Assembly: GCA_009746045.1 (NCBI GenBank)
Contig: RPFO01000026.1
Span: 4,808,011-4,832,026, forward strand
Length of the DNA: 24,016 bases
Reading direction: 5' to 3'
Source of the DNA: Mesostigma viride
Taxonomy: Eukaryota > Streptophyta > Mesostigmatophyceae > Mesostigmatales > Mesostigmataceae
Part shown: piece by piece, positions 1 through 7,153 of the stretch
How the letters are laid out: every line of letters begins with the position of its first letter
How positions within the stretch are numbered: the first letter of the stretch is position 1
The notes under the pieces: model-generated
What the model saw: the letters and a program-made list of their open reading frames with translations, nothing else
What the model was told of the DNA's origin: nothing
Database searches by the model: none
Position numbers and translations under genes: made by a program

Positions 1-7
1 CCACATC

Positions 8-613
8 ATGGAGCCTCTGCTGTCCGTCAACGCGGAACGCCAGACGATCGCTCGCGCCGTCCGCCACTGCTCGCACCTCCAGGTGGACAAGAAGGAGTGG
101 GACGTGACCGTCCACCGATACCTGACGAAGGACGGAGTGGACGAGATCGTGATGCAGGAGGCCGAGAAGCGGGACGGGGACGAGGCGGTGTCCCGGATGC
201 TGGAGAAACTCCGGAGCACGGCGATCGACTGCCGCCTGATGAACGGCGTGCACAATCGGAAGGAGTGGATGCGCGCCGGCGGCCGCGCCCCGATCGCGTG
301 TATGCCCACGCGGAGGGAGGAGATCACGCGCGCGGTGGTGCGAGGCGCGGACATCGCGGCGCGGGCGGCGGGCCGCGCGGCGCTCGCGACCGCCAAGGCG
401 GCCGGGCGTCTCGGGAAACGCGCGGCGATCGCCGCGGGACGCAATCTAGTGGCCAACAGCCAGGTGTTCGTGAGAGACGGGAAAGCGTTGGGAAAGACGG
501 CCTTGCGGGGCGCGAGATACGGCCGCAAGAAGGCGGACACCGCGTACCGTCTTCTGAACACCCCGCTGGGTCAGCTGGTGTACGACCCGGTGTTCAACCG
601 GAACAGACGGTGA
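8..613 (+). CDS. Ala/Arg-rich protein of unknown function
   Basis: I do not recognise a family. The 201-residue protein has an ordinary mixed N-terminal half (about residues 1-95) and a strongly Ala/Arg/Gly-rich, helical second half (about 105-170) full of Ala-Ala-Arg and Gly-Arg-Lys runs, ending in a less biased tail. Such basic, Ala-rich segments occur in nucleic-acid-binding or virion-packaged proteins of large DNA viruses, but that is inference. The ATG lies seven bases from the window edge, so a start further upstream cannot be excluded. The next gene starts 30 bases after its stop on the same strand. Codons are GC-rich like those of the flanking viral genes. Confidence 0.6.
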   Translation: MEPLLSVNAERQTIARAVRHCSHLQVDKKEWDVTVHRYLTKDGVDEIVMQEAEKRDGDEAVSRMLEKLRSTAIDCRLMNGVHNRKEWMRAGGRAPIACMPTRREEITRAVVRGADIAARAAGRAALATAKAAGRLGKRAAIAAGRNLVANSQVFVRDGKALGKTALRGARYGRKKADTAYRLLNTPLGQLVYDPVFNRNRR

Positions 614-643
614 CCATGTATTTTTCTTCGCGTATGATACACA

Positions 644-1516
644 ATGTCCAGAATTCTGAAAGACTGGGTCATGCCTGAGATAAACGGCAAAAAGTTCCAG
701 ATGAGGGAGAAATTGAAGGGCAATACGCTGGAAATGTGGGTCCCGATCCCGCGCGGGTACACGTCCGATCTGGTCACCCACATCCGAAAGGCGTCGGTGC
801 AAAAGACACTCGCGGGTCCGAACAACGGTAGCGCCGCCATGGCGTACCTCTGCTTGGAGAAAGAGTCCCCCGACACGATGTACCTGGCTTGGTATTACAG
901 TCGTCCGAGACAGTTTCCAAATATTGCCGATGATGCGGAAAAGGACAAGTTCAAAGGGATGGGTCACCGAATGCTGTGTTACGCGGTCCGTCAGATGAAG
1001 CCTTTGATGGATCGATCGGCGGGGACTCTCATGATGACACTGAACGCGAGCGGCGGCGATTGCCCTCACGTTGCACCGTATCCCGAGTTGACTCTCGAGG
1101 ATCTCAAGGAAAAGTTCGAACAGTATCCAAAGTCTCGCGCGCACCCCGATGTGAAGGAGGCGTTCCGCACCAAGGACGAGAATTTGCTGCGTATCTATTG
1201 GTGCGACATCGAACAAAACCAACAACTCGTGAACAACTACAAGACGTACGGTCTTTCTCCGTATAACGAGGAAGACGGTTTCCAAATCCTCATGAAGGGA
1301 ACCCTCGACAACGTGGAGCGCGCGTGTGCTACGGGGGGCACCCGCCGTACCCCGACGCTGACGAACCGGGAGAGGGATGTGATCGACCAGTTCTCCGCCC
1401 ATAGGATCGCGAGGATGAGAGCGGAGAATGACATGATGGAACAAGAGGACAATGCGGTACGGGAAATGATGAGGCCAAGGCGGCGAGGGAGAGGGCCAAG
1501 GCGGAGAACGCCATGA
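644..1516 (+). CDS. GNAT-like N-acetyltransferase, main part (frame breaks near 1473)
   Basis: Probable acetyl-CoA-dependent N-acetyltransferase; substrate unknown. Residues about 103-112 read KFKGMGHRML, matching the Q/R-x-x-G-x-G/A acetyl-CoA pyrophosphate-binding motif at the start of a helix. Near residue 195 comes LVNNYKTYGL, the usual C-terminal GNAT motif, followed by a Met-Lys-Gly strand. The start is the ATG 31 bases after the preceding stop, with a TATGATAC-like sequence 5-11 bases upstream. After about residue 250 the protein enters a charged repeat region. The first repeat unit is 80 bases instead of 81, because GAGGCC stands where the next unit has GAGGGCC; this shifts the frame and gives an Arg-rich artificial end. 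The family call rests on motifs only. Confidence 0.55.
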   Translation: MSRILKDWVMPEINGKKFQMREKLKGNTLEMWVPIPRGYTSDLVTHIRKASVQKTLAGPNNGSAAMAYLCLEKESPDTMYLAWYYSRPRQFPNIADDAEKDKFKGMGHRMLCYAVRQMKPLMDRSAGTLMMTLNASGGDCPHVAPYPELTLEDLKEKFEQYPKSRAHPDVKEAFRTKDENLLRIYWCDIEQNQQLVNNYKTYGLSPYNEEDGFQILMKGTLDNVERACATGGTRRTPTLTNRERDVIDQFSAHRIARMRAENDMMEQEDNAVREMMRPRRRGRGPRRRTP

Positions 1517-1720
1517 TGAAACAAGAGGACAATGCGGTACGGGAAATGATGAGGGCCAAGGCGGCGAGGGAGAGGGCCAAGGCGGAGAACGCCATGATGA
1601 AACAAGAGGACAATGCGGGACGTGAGAGGGCGAAGGCGAGAGCGAGGGCGAGGGCGGAGAACGATATGATGAAACAAGAGGACAATGAGGGGCGGGCAAG
1701 GGCAGAGAGAGCGAGGGAAA
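1421..1720 (+). repeat. Coding tandem repeat, about 81-bp units
   Basis: Units begin at GCGGAGAA in 1421, 1501, 1582 and 1654, giving spacings of 80, 81 and 72 bases. Units 2 and 3 are nearly identical. The 80-base spacing of unit 1 directly exposes the one-base deletion that breaks the reading frame; the 72-base unit is a whole-codon variant. The encoded repeat is highly charged and probably helical. Confidence 0.85.
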
Positions 1721-1866
1721 AATGGGAAACGCACAAAGCCACCGTCCTCGCGATGAAGTTGAAGAACCGCGCACTCATCGCGCATCTGTTAAACCCCAAT
1801 AACTTCAACCCCGACAAGCGCAAGATGCGCAAAAGACAGCCCGTGGATTACAGGGAATACGATTAG
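1513..1866 (+). CDS. C-terminal repeat tail of the GNAT-like gene, in the shifted frame
   Basis: This open frame continues the charged repeats of the preceding ORF (units around Ala-Glu-Asn-x-Met-Met-Lys-Gln-Glu-Asp-Asn) and ends in a Lys/Arg-rich tail with an Asn-Pro-Asn-Asn stretch. It is most likely the C-terminal quarter of the same protein, split off by a one-base loss near 1472-1474; the undisturbed gene would run 644-1866, roughly 407 residues. Read alone it would be a 117-residue protein starting inside a repeat, which is less plausible. Its stop TAG overlaps the stop of the convergent membrane gene by four bases (TTAG at 1863-1866). Confidence 0.6.
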   Translation: MMKQEDNAVREMMRAKAARERAKAENAMMKQEDNAGRERAKARARARAENDMMKQEDNEGRARAERAREKWETHKATVLAMKLKNRALIAHLLNPNNFNPDKRKMRKRQPVDYREYD

Positions 1867-2750
1867 GCGGCCTTGGGCCGACTCAGCCCCGTCGCGATCT
1901 TCGCCATCGTGGTGGTCTGTCCGACCTTGGTGATGAACACGCCGTACGACGCGAGGAGGGCCACGCATTGGAACAGCAGACTGGCCGAGTCCTTTTTGTT
2001 GGCCCGGAAGACGACGGCGCCCGCGGGGACCAGCAGGAGGACGACGGAACAGAGCAAGAGGAACCCGATCTCAAACCGGTTCGACTTGGCCGCCGGGACC
2101 AGCCGGATCTTGCCCTCCGCGTCGAGCTCCACGTCCTTACGGGTCCAGTACATGTTCCTCGCGTGGCTCGCGAACGTCGCGAAACTCAGCCCGGCGCTCC
2201 CCCCGTCGAAGAATACCTCGTTCAGCTTCTTCATTTTCGTTTCCTTGTCATCCTTGCTCGCGACGACGAGGGCGGCGTTGTTCACGTGCGCGACGACGTG
2301 ATCCATCGGGACCGCGATGCCTTTCATCAAACCCCACGACACGAGTTCCGTGACGCCGGTCAGACACGTCATGACGGCGGACATCAGGACGAGTTTCCAG
2401 CTGGTCGACCGGCGTCCGGCGATCGCGGTCACGATCGCCATCGAGAAGGTGATCAGGGTGGGCGACAGCAGCTTCAAGGTCAGCTTCCAGTCGTCCTTCT
2501 CCAACCGCGGCACCCGTTTCGACTCCTCCGCGATCTTGTTGTACGTGTCCGCGTAGAACGGGATGACGGCCAGCTTGACGAACAGGTACTGTCCCAGCAA
2601 GATCACGCCCAGGGATCCGAGCGTAGACACGCTCACGGTCCACCACCCCTCCTCCACCGGCGTCCTCTCGGCCCGCCCGCGCAAGGCGTAGTACGAGGCC
2701 CCCGCCCCGAGCACGGCGAGCAGGACGTACGACACCATCGTGAGCCACAT
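1863..2750 (-). CDS. Multi-pass membrane protein
   Basis: I do not recognise the family. The 295-residue protein has about six hydrophobic segments: near residues 5-23, 40-66, 93-113, 120-150, 228-250 and 257-277, with a longer polar region (about 152-225) between segments four and five. Role unknown; a virion or cell-membrane protein is a fair guess. It starts MWLTMVSYV, and a second Met four codons in is equally possible. The upstream minus-strand ORF overlaps this start by 118 bases in another frame, and its overlapping tail is Arg/Cys-rich and looks like out-of-frame translation. One missing G in the G/C run at 2753-2765 would make the two a single protein of about 390 residues. The stop overlaps the convergent repeat gene by four bases. 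Confidence 0.65.
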   Translation of the reverse strand: MWLTMVSYVLLAVLGAGASYYALRGRAERTPVEEGWWTVSVSTLGSLGVILLGQYLFVKLAVIPFYADTYNKIAEESKRVPRLEKDDWKLTLKLLSPTLITFSMAIVTAIAGRRSTSWKLVLMSAVMTCLTGVTELVSWGLMKGIAVPMDHVVAHVNNAALVVASKDDKETKMKKLNEVFFDGGSAGLSFATFASHARNMYWTRKDVELDAEGKIRLVPAAKSNRFEIGFLLLCSVVLLLVPAGAVVFRANKKDSASLLFQCVALLASYGVFITKVGQTTTMAKIATGLSRPKAA

Positions 2751-3037
2751 GACCCCCGCCCCCCCATGTCATCGTATACCTTCTCGGCCCCGCCGTCCTT
2801 GACAGCCACGCTCTTGACCACGCGATCCGCGAGCATGTCCATCCCCACGTCTTCCGGAAGAATGGGATCGCTGGCCCCCTCGCCCAACTGAGACGCCACC
2901 TGTCTCCGGATGGCCTTTTTCGCGGCGGTGTTGATCTCCAGACGGATGTACAGCAAGAGCAGCATCATCTCGATGCCCATGACGAACGAGGACATGACGG
3001 CCGTGCCGCCCCACAGGGTCAGAGCGTCTCTTGCCAT
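2633..3037 (-). CDS. Small membrane-anchored ORF, probably the N-terminal part of the downstream membrane gene
   Basis: The ATG at 3037 (MARDALTLWGG) precedes one strong hydrophobic segment (about residues 10-29) followed by a polar stretch rich in Asp, Glu and Val up to about residue 90. From there on (GRGSCGSRWCR onward) composition turns to Arg, Cys, Gly and Pro, as expected from reading the next gene in the wrong frame. The switch coincides with a C7 and a C5 run (plus strand) at 2759-2765 and 2753-2757. I infer that residues 1 to about 91 are real and belong to the gene ending at 1863. If not, this is a separate 134-residue protein overlapping its neighbour by 118 bases. Upstream lies the 151-base divergent spacer with a large hairpin. 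Confidence 0.5.
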   Translation of the reverse strand: MARDALTLWGGTAVMSSFVMGIEMMLLLLYIRLEINTAAKKAIRRQVASQLGEGASDPILPEDVGMDMLADRVVKSVAVKDGGAEKVYDDMGGRGSCGSRWCRTSCSPCSGRGPRTTPCAGGPRGRRWRRGGGP

Positions 3038-3088
3038 CCTCTTGTATCTATGGTACACTACGACAATTTCCTCCGTCGCGCCCTCCGA

Positions 3089-3134
3089 CGTCGGTCGTTT
3101 CGACAAATCCCGACGAGAGATTTGTCGACCGACG
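3089..3134. other. Large imperfect hairpin in a divergent intergenic spacer
   Basis: CGTCGGT (3089-3095) pairs with ACCGACG (3128-3134), and CGACAAATC (3101-3109) pairs with GATTTGTCG (3119-3127). This gives a 16-bp stem with one 5-base bulge (CGTTT) and a 9-base loop. It lies between the divergent starts at 3037 and 3189. It could be a DNA cruciform, a binding site for a dimeric regulator, or an RNA structure in a 5' leader. The pairing is seen; the function is unknown. Confidence 0.7.
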
Positions 3135-3188
3135 AACGCCCGCGGGCTCTCGACGGATCCATTTTTTTGTAGTCGTTTGTGTGGCAAA

Positions 3189-3458
3189 ATGACCCCGCGG
3201 TGCGCGGGCAGGACGAAAGACGGTAAACGATGCCACCGCGAGGCCGACGACGGCAAACGGAAGTGCGGTCTGCACGCGAAAAGGGATTCAAACCGCAGCG
3301 ACGTTTATTATTTCTCCGACTCTACTAAATGGATTGCGTGGTCGAAGGAGTCGCACGACCCCACCCGAGCCGCGACAAGCGCACGCAGGTGCTCGTGTGC
3401 GGAACCAACAAGCAGGGCGACACCAAGTTCCGACTGCCCTACCCCGTCACCTCCGTGA
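3189..3458 (+). CDS. Small Cys/His zinc-binding protein (CX9CX10CX2H)
   Basis: The ATG at 3189 opens with MTPRCAGRTKDGKRC and has Cys5, Cys15, Cys26 and His29, spaced CX9CX10CX2H with a T-K-x-G-x-x-C core. This resembles a short zinc-binding module frequent in giant viruses and some bacteria (DUF5763-like, from memory). A second copy with almost the same spacing occurs at 17342-17629. After about residue 48 the frame runs into the start of the virion-like gene at 3329 and overlaps it by 130 bases. That part (Ser/Thr/Pro/Arg-rich) may be out-of-frame read-through, so the true C-terminus is uncertain. An upstream GTG or other start on this frame is unlikely, because upstream residues lack family character. 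Confidence 0.5.
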   Translation: MTPRCAGRTKDGKRCHREADDGKRKCGLHAKRDSNRSDVYYFSDSTKWIAWSKESHDPTRAATSARRCSCAEPTSRATPSSDCPTPSPP

Positions 3459-3865
3459 AGTCGTGTCGCCTGGTGTGGGCTTCGGTGCCTGGCGTCTCCT
3501 CGACGACGACGGCCGCCTACGTCAAGGTCGGCGGATACGCCATCAACAAGGTGCACGCGGCCATCCCTATCCACTCGTCGATGAACCCGCTCGACTTCTC
3601 GTCGGGCCGAGGCCACTTTTTTGTCATCCCCAACTCCGTCGAGACGTACGTCCCGAAGAACGAGACCGACGAGGTGGTGCTTTTCTCGCCCGAACTGTCC
3701 AACGTGACGGAGGTCGAAGTCGAACTCTATCCTTTGCCCGACACCCGTCCACGTGCCCCTCCCAGCACGCCCCCCACCCCCCCTCCCGGTCTCCGCGGCC
3801 AGCTCATGGACTTGGGCACCGACACCTTTTCCATGTTACTCGAGTTCGTCTCGTCCCATCGCTAA
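3329..3865 (+). CDS. Probable virion structural protein
   Basis: A 178-residue protein. The stretch around residues 35-55 (FRLPYPVTSVKSCRLVWASV) is typical of a group of giant-virus virion proteins in which a 'lipid/strand + V-x-S + L' strand pair precedes a 'Y-x-I-N' turn (here VGGYAINKV near residue 68). The middle is beta-rich; a Pro-rich linker (about 140-156) precedes a short helical C-terminus. Assembly or minor-capsid role is inferred from this resemblance. The ATG directly follows an in-frame TAA, so the start is firm. The stop TAA shares four bases (CTAA, 3862-3865) with the stop of the convergent gene. Confidence 0.5.
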   Translation: MDCVVEGVARPHPSRDKRTQVLVCGTNKQGDTKFRLPYPVTSVKSCRLVWASVPGVSSTTTAAYVKVGGYAINKVHAAIPIHSSMNPLDFSSGRGHFFVIPNSVETYVPKNETDEVVLFSPELSNVTEVEVELYPLPDTRPRAPPSTPPTPPPGLRGQLMDLGTDTFSMLLEFVSSHR

Positions 3866-4218
3866 GAGTAGAGGTCCTCGTACTGCCCGGTCCACAGGAT
3901 GGTCCGGGGCTTGGGATCGACGGCGACGGCGTTGTACGCCTTCTGCTTCTCCGCGGCACGCAGACGAGACTCCTCGAGTCGCGCGATCTGCGCCGCTCGA
4001 CGAGCCTCCGACACAAGGAACATGGACTCCAGATCCGCGTGGGTCAGCTGTCGCAACCCAGTTGGGTTCCAGTCGTCCGTGTTCGGAGACACGTACGGCA
4101 CGGCCTCTTTGTCGGCCGCGCGGAACTCGGACTCGTACGGATACTCGGACCGGTTGACGGACCGCTTCTTCCCCGCTCCGGGCGCGAACACGAGACCGCG
4201 GACCACAGACTTGTCCAT
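3862..4218 (-). CDS. Unknown protein with charged helical C-terminus
   Basis: 118 residues starting MDKSVVRGLVFAPG. I do not recognise it. Residues about 60-105 are rich in Ala, Arg, Glu and Leu and probably form a helix or coiled coil; the last residues are aromatic and acidic (GQYEDLYS). I prefer the ATG at 4218 over a possible upstream start because an ATATAC motif lies at 4227-4232, eight bases upstream, as at other genes here. It is the third in a run of three minus-strand genes (from 4784 downwards) separated by short gaps. Confidence 0.55.
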   Translation of the reverse strand: MDKSVVRGLVFAPGAGKKRSVNRSEYPYESEFRAADKEAVPYVSPNTDDWNPTGLRQLTHADLESMFLVSEARRAAQIARLEESRLRAAEKQKAYNAVAVDPKPRTILWTGQYEDLYS

Positions 4219-4249
4219 CTCCGCCTGTATATTTCTACCCCAACATATT

Positions 4250-4633
4250 TCAGTTCCACGAGCCTCGCTCGATCGCACGGATGGCGTCGGCGATCTTCCG
4301 GCCCATCAACTCGGCCCCCTCGCCCCTCCCGCTCGGCCGGGGCACGGGATCGTTCTCCCTCGCGCCCCTCTCCGCGAACCGCTGCTCGAACCGGTTTTCC
4401 AGTCGGGGGTCGAACTCGAGAGGCACGAACGGCAAGATGACGGGAGGCGGCGCGGGGGACACGCTCGCCATGGCCTTCGCCGCCGTCGCGAGGTCGAGAC
4501 CGAACGCGGCGGCCCACCCCATCGGCGCCAGAGGACCCGGGTCCACCCCTACGGGCGTGGGGAGCGCGCTTTGTGGTAACGAAAGCTGCGGTGACACGGC
4601 CCCGTCAAACGGAGCGCCCTCGAAGTCCGCCAT
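4250..4633 (-). CDS. Pro/Ala-rich protein of unknown function
   Basis: About 127 residues starting MADFEGAPFDG. The N-terminal two thirds are Pro, Ala, Leu and Val-rich without charged clusters; the last third is charged (LENRFEQRFAERGARE) and likely helical. No family recognised. The sequence TATAATGATG overlaps the start, so translation begins at the ATG of 4636 or of 4633; both give nearly the same protein. It follows the 40-residue basic gene by 26 bases and may be co-transcribed with it. Confidence 0.5.
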   Translation of the reverse strand: MADFEGAPFDGAVSPQLSLPQSALPTPVGVDPGPLAPMGWAAAFGLDLATAAKAMASVSPAPPPVILPFVPLEFDPRLENRFEQRFAERGARENDPVPRPSGRGEGAELMGRKIADAIRAIERGSWN

Positions 4634-4636
4634 CAT

Positions 4637-4640
4637 TATA
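4637..4640 (-). promoter_or_regulatory. TATA-like motif touching the start codon of the 4633/4636 gene
   Basis: Read on the minus strand the sequence is GGTATAATGATGG, so the TATA overlaps or abuts the ATG. This is the same arrangement as at 13008-13013. Confidence 0.4.
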
Positions 4641-4661
4641 CCGTACACAATGGAAAGAAAA

Positions 4662-4784
4662 TTAGCCCCCGCCGAACGGCATCATGATGAAGGGGGCCCT
4701 CGCGTGATGCCGGCGACGCCGGTGAGCGGCGCCGGAGTGGCTCCTCTTGATGAACCTGCCCGTGGTCTTGCTCCGAAGCGGCAT
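4662..4784 (-). CDS. Very small basic His/Arg-rich protein, 40 residues
   Basis: The ATG at 4784 opens MPLRSKTTGRFIKRSHSG, continues with an Arg/His cluster (about residues 20-29) and ends in FIMMPFGGG before TAA. Short basic proteins that begin with an R-S-x-T-T-G-R-F pattern occur in DNA-virus virions, and adenovirus core protein X is a functional analogy only. A DNA-condensing or packaged role is inference. TATAC lies 11 bases upstream, exactly where the retrotransposon inserted; the target duplication keeps this motif in place. Confidence 0.5.
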   Translation of the reverse strand: MPLRSKTTGRFIKRSHSGAAHRRRRHHARAPFIMMPFGGG

Positions 4785-4794
4785 GTTTGGTTTG

Positions 4795-4799
4795 GTATA
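4795..4799 (+). repeat. Target-site duplication, left copy (GTATA)
   Basis: GTATA immediately precedes the left LTR and recurs right after the right LTR at 12970-12974. Five bases is the usual duplication length for Ty1/copia elements. Bases outside the five differ on the two sides, so the length is well defined. Confidence 0.9.
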
Positions 4800-5255
4800 A
4801 GTTGAGCCAGGTGGCTCATATGCAATGGATGCCACTATAATACAGATTAGTACAGCGTTGAAAGAATTAGTATTGGCATCCGCATAACAGTACAGTAGTA
4901 GAAGCCAGTCAGCTGCTAAGGATCGGAATATGTCCTTGGTAGTTGTGCTGCTTCTGGTGCGACGTCAGAATAACCTACGCCGTACAATCGTATCTAGCGC
5001 AAAGTCTTTGTATGCGCCAAGTATCTGCAGTACCAAATAGTTGGTTGCTGCAAGTGTTTCTAGAAGGATCTATTCCACGTAAGTCATTGACGTGGATTCG
5101 TTGACGCAATCAATTGCGCCTTGACGAGAGTGAAAGCGAACGCAATATATTCAATTGCTGTGCGTAAAGTCATTAACGAAGTTGAATACGAAAGCAAAGA
5201 ACATATGTGTGTGTGTTTTCAATTACAAAGCATCAAAACTTGTTCCAGCATAACT
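4800..5255 (+). repeat. Left LTR (456 bp)
   Basis: Matches 12514-12969 except C/T at 5025 (12739) and C/G at 5120 (12834). Termini are AGTT and AACT. A TATAA at 4836-4840 is a candidate promoter element of the LTR. A GACGTCA near 4960 resembles a CRE half-site. Confidence 0.95.
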
Positions 5256-5314
5256 TGTATTGAGATTTGTGTTTACACCATCGACATAACATCGCCTACT
5301 TTTCAATTTTTTCA

Positions 5315-6400
5315 ATGGAGTCTGATCGTCGCTCTTCTAGCCCTGCTGACAGTGGTGACGAAAAGCGTAGACACCACCGGCCTTCGGACAGTGATGAGGA
5401 AGGGCCAGAAAAAAAGCGGGCGGAAAAGATATCAAATCTCAAGGCGATGCACGACTTGCGAGGCAACATACCAGCTCCTATTTCTAGACGCCCCTCGCTG
5501 AACGAGCGGCAGGCTTTTGTACATAAGATGGTGGCCCTGGTGGAGCTGATGGAGGAGTTGAAGATAGAGAAGCCGCTGGAATTTCTTCGGTCCACGCGTT
5601 TGTACGACTCGTCAGCAAACCTGAGGTTTTTCAAGCTGCTCGAGAGGGGAGCAAACAACAAGGCGCCCCTCGATTGGTTTCTGAAGGAGGTAATTCGTCT
5701 TTTCCAGCCGAAGCAGGAGGATTTACTGATGGAGCACCTCGGTAATTTCGTCGGCTGGATGTGCCCTCCGGGGTGTGATCGCTTGGAGAACTTCCGGGAG
5801 TACTGCGATATGCTGGACGAGAGTATAATTCCGTGGGATCCGGCAGTCCAGCTTATTCAATGGGTCCGGGCGGCGGATTTTAGCCCGGAGGAGCGGACGT
5901 GCGTCATGTCCCAGTTGAGCGGTTGCTTGGCTGACCTGGTCGAGGGTCGTCGTCGCTTGGAGACGCTGTTGAGCGGATCGAAGCTGGCCGATCTGACTGC
6001 CAGAACTGCAAAGGTAAGCAAGGTGAGTGAGTCCCCTGCTAACATGCAGTCTTTGGCAGCCGAGGTCAACCGTATGCACACGTTGCTGGGTCGCTTGTCC
6101 GTTCCTGCTCAAGGGTCGCAGCTGGCTGTGTGCACTTTTTGCGGCAAGTCTGGCCATGCAGCAGCTGTGTGCAGGTCAAGACAGAAGCAAGCTGGCTGCA
6201 ACTACTGTGGAAAGCCCGGTCATATGGAGGACGTGTGCAGATTCAAGAAGAGGATCATTCATCCAGTTTCCAACAACCCGGCGGGTCGCCCACCTGCTCC
6301 TCAAGGGCGGGCCTGCTGGAAGTGTGGTCGTCTTGGGCATCTCTCCAAGAAGTGCCCCAGCCACAAGAATCCCAGCCCCAAGGATGAGCAGAAAAATTAG
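5315..6400 (+). CDS. gag: Retrotransposon Gag with three CCHC zinc knuckles
   Basis: Structural protein that packages the element's RNA into virus-like particles. 361 residues from the ATG at 5315 (MESDRRSSSP); an in-frame upstream start at 5267 (TTG or similar, no ATG) is less likely. Order: charged N-terminus with KKR cluster (about 1-40), helical capsid-like region (about 60-255), then three knuckles of the form CX2CX4HX4C starting at about residues 273, 295 and 334. The tail is Lys/Pro-rich. Most copia elements carry one knuckle, so three is a rich complement. The stop TAG at 6398-6400 is preceded by an A5 run where a -1 shift would enter the next ORF. Confidence 0.9.
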   Translation: MESDRRSSSPADSGDEKRRHHRPSDSDEEGPEKKRAEKISNLKAMHDLRGNIPAPISRRPSLNERQAFVHKMVALVELMEELKIEKPLEFLRSTRLYDSSANLRFFKLLERGANNKAPLDWFLKEVIRLFQPKQEDLLMEHLGNFVGWMCPPGCDRLENFREYCDMLDESIIPWDPAVQLIQWVRAADFSPEERTCVMSQLSGCLADLVEGRRRLETLLSGSKLADLTARTAKVSKVSESPANMQSLAAEVNRMHTLLGRLSVPAQGSQLAVCTFCGKSGHAAAVCRSRQKQAGCNYCGKPGHMEDVCRFKKRIIHPVSNNPAGRPPAPQGRACWKCGRLGHLSKKCPSHKNPSPKDEQKN

Positions 6401-6828
6401 ATGCCCTGTCAAGTCCTGATGTGACTGTGCCTTGCACCGGGCTTGCACAGGAAGATGTTACAAATGCGGACGAGGTCCAAGGGGGGCCCCATGGGGACGG
6501 GACCCCATATGTATCACAGCCTGAACTGATCTCAGACAAGCAATGTTCTTGGGCACATGGGAACCCTTATGCTGTACTCTGTCACGATGATGATGACTCA
6601 ACCAAGGGAATACTGGCTGAGGTGAATGAACCAGCTGGTGCTGCAACAGCTGATGATCAATACTGCTTGCCTGAATGCAATAATAACAAAATAAATAATT
6701 TTCCAGTCCTGGCTGATTGTCAGGCTGAAGGGATTCGGGGTTCTTTGAACGGAGTTTCTTCTATACGTGAATGCGGGAACAAGAGGCCGCTGGATGAGCG
6801 GCTTATAGGTCGCAGTGTTTACTCGTAG
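6388..6828 (+). CDS. Short -1-frame ORF following gag, probable gag extension or relic of pol N-terminus
   Basis: This frame opens at 6388 (after TGA at 6385-6387) and gag closes at 6400, so the two frames overlap only over 13 bases, which contain A5 (6392-6396). That is the place where a -1 slip could fuse them. The product is acidic (an Asp-Asp-Asp-Asp run near the middle) and Asn/Pro/Gly-rich, with no protease signature. If translated independently it would need a GTG or similar start, since no early ATG exists. The last 31 codons lie inside the duplicated block at 6735-7153, so its natural downstream continuation may have been lost by rearrangement. Confidence 0.4.
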   Translation, partial: AEKLDALSSPDVTVPCTGLAQEDVTNADEVQGGPHGDGTPYVSQPELISDKQCSWAHGNPYAVLCHDDDDSTKGILAEVNEPAGAATADDQYCLPECNNNKINNFPVLADCQAEGIRGSLNGVSSIRECGNKRPLDERLIGRSVYS

Positions 6829-7153
6829 CTGTTTGGCTAGAGCTTTTGTGATTAGTAGATGCAATATAGTGCATGGTTGAAAAATGAATTAAATAAAATG
6901 TGCGTTCCGCGCTTGGGTTGATTATACCCGGGCGGAACGGGGCGTGAGGTGCAGTGCCCCTGAAAAGAACAACCTACGCATTATTTAATACTAGCCGTGC
7001 AGATTCGGGATATTCTACCCCCGGTCTGTACGGTTAGCGTCTTACTAGCATCCACTAAACATAAGGGTTTAATGACGTCAGTTAGCTAGGGATAAGGGAG
7101 GTTTTGCGACTAAAAGCCGCTCTGGCTGGTTTTGTCGGCCTCTTTCTTTGCTC
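6735..7153 (+). repeat. Direct repeat A, copy 1 (419 bp)
   Basis: Appears identical by eye to 8118-8536 (offset 1383 bases). It contains the end and stop of the short -1 ORF, an AATAAA (6892-6897), a strong hairpin (6903-6939) and a perfect TGACGTCA (7073-7080). Confidence 0.9.
6903..6939 (+). other. Stem-loop downstream of an AATAAA, first copy
   Basis: CGTTCCGC (6903-6910) pairs with GCGGAACG (6932-6939), with an inner GGGT/ACCC stem and a short T/A-rich loop. AATAAA lies six bases upstream. The same structure recurs at 8286-8322. It may form a 3' end or regulatory RNA structure between gag and pol. Confidence 0.6.

Noticed and set aside
446-1774. Long minus-strand frame of over 400 codons across the GNAT-like gene
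   Set aside because: Pro/Ser/Arg/Leu repeats that are the reverse of the Glu/Lys/Ala repeats on the plus strand; GC-rich DNA gives long antisense frames.
1968-2891. Plus-strand frame opposite the membrane gene
   Set aside because: Arg/Asp/Gly/His-rich composition without hydrophobic core; a shadow of the minus-strand membrane protein.
3189-3865. Fusion of the zinc ORF at 3189 with the virion-like ORF at 3329 by one missing base
   Set aside because: The frame relation would allow it, but an in-frame TAA stands directly before the ATG at 3329, so a break would have to lie inside the second gene; separate genes are simpler.
5256-5275. tRNA primer-binding site after the left LTR
   Set aside because: TGTATTGAGATTTG does not match a tRNA 3' end or initiator-tRNA half that I can recognise, so none is annotated.
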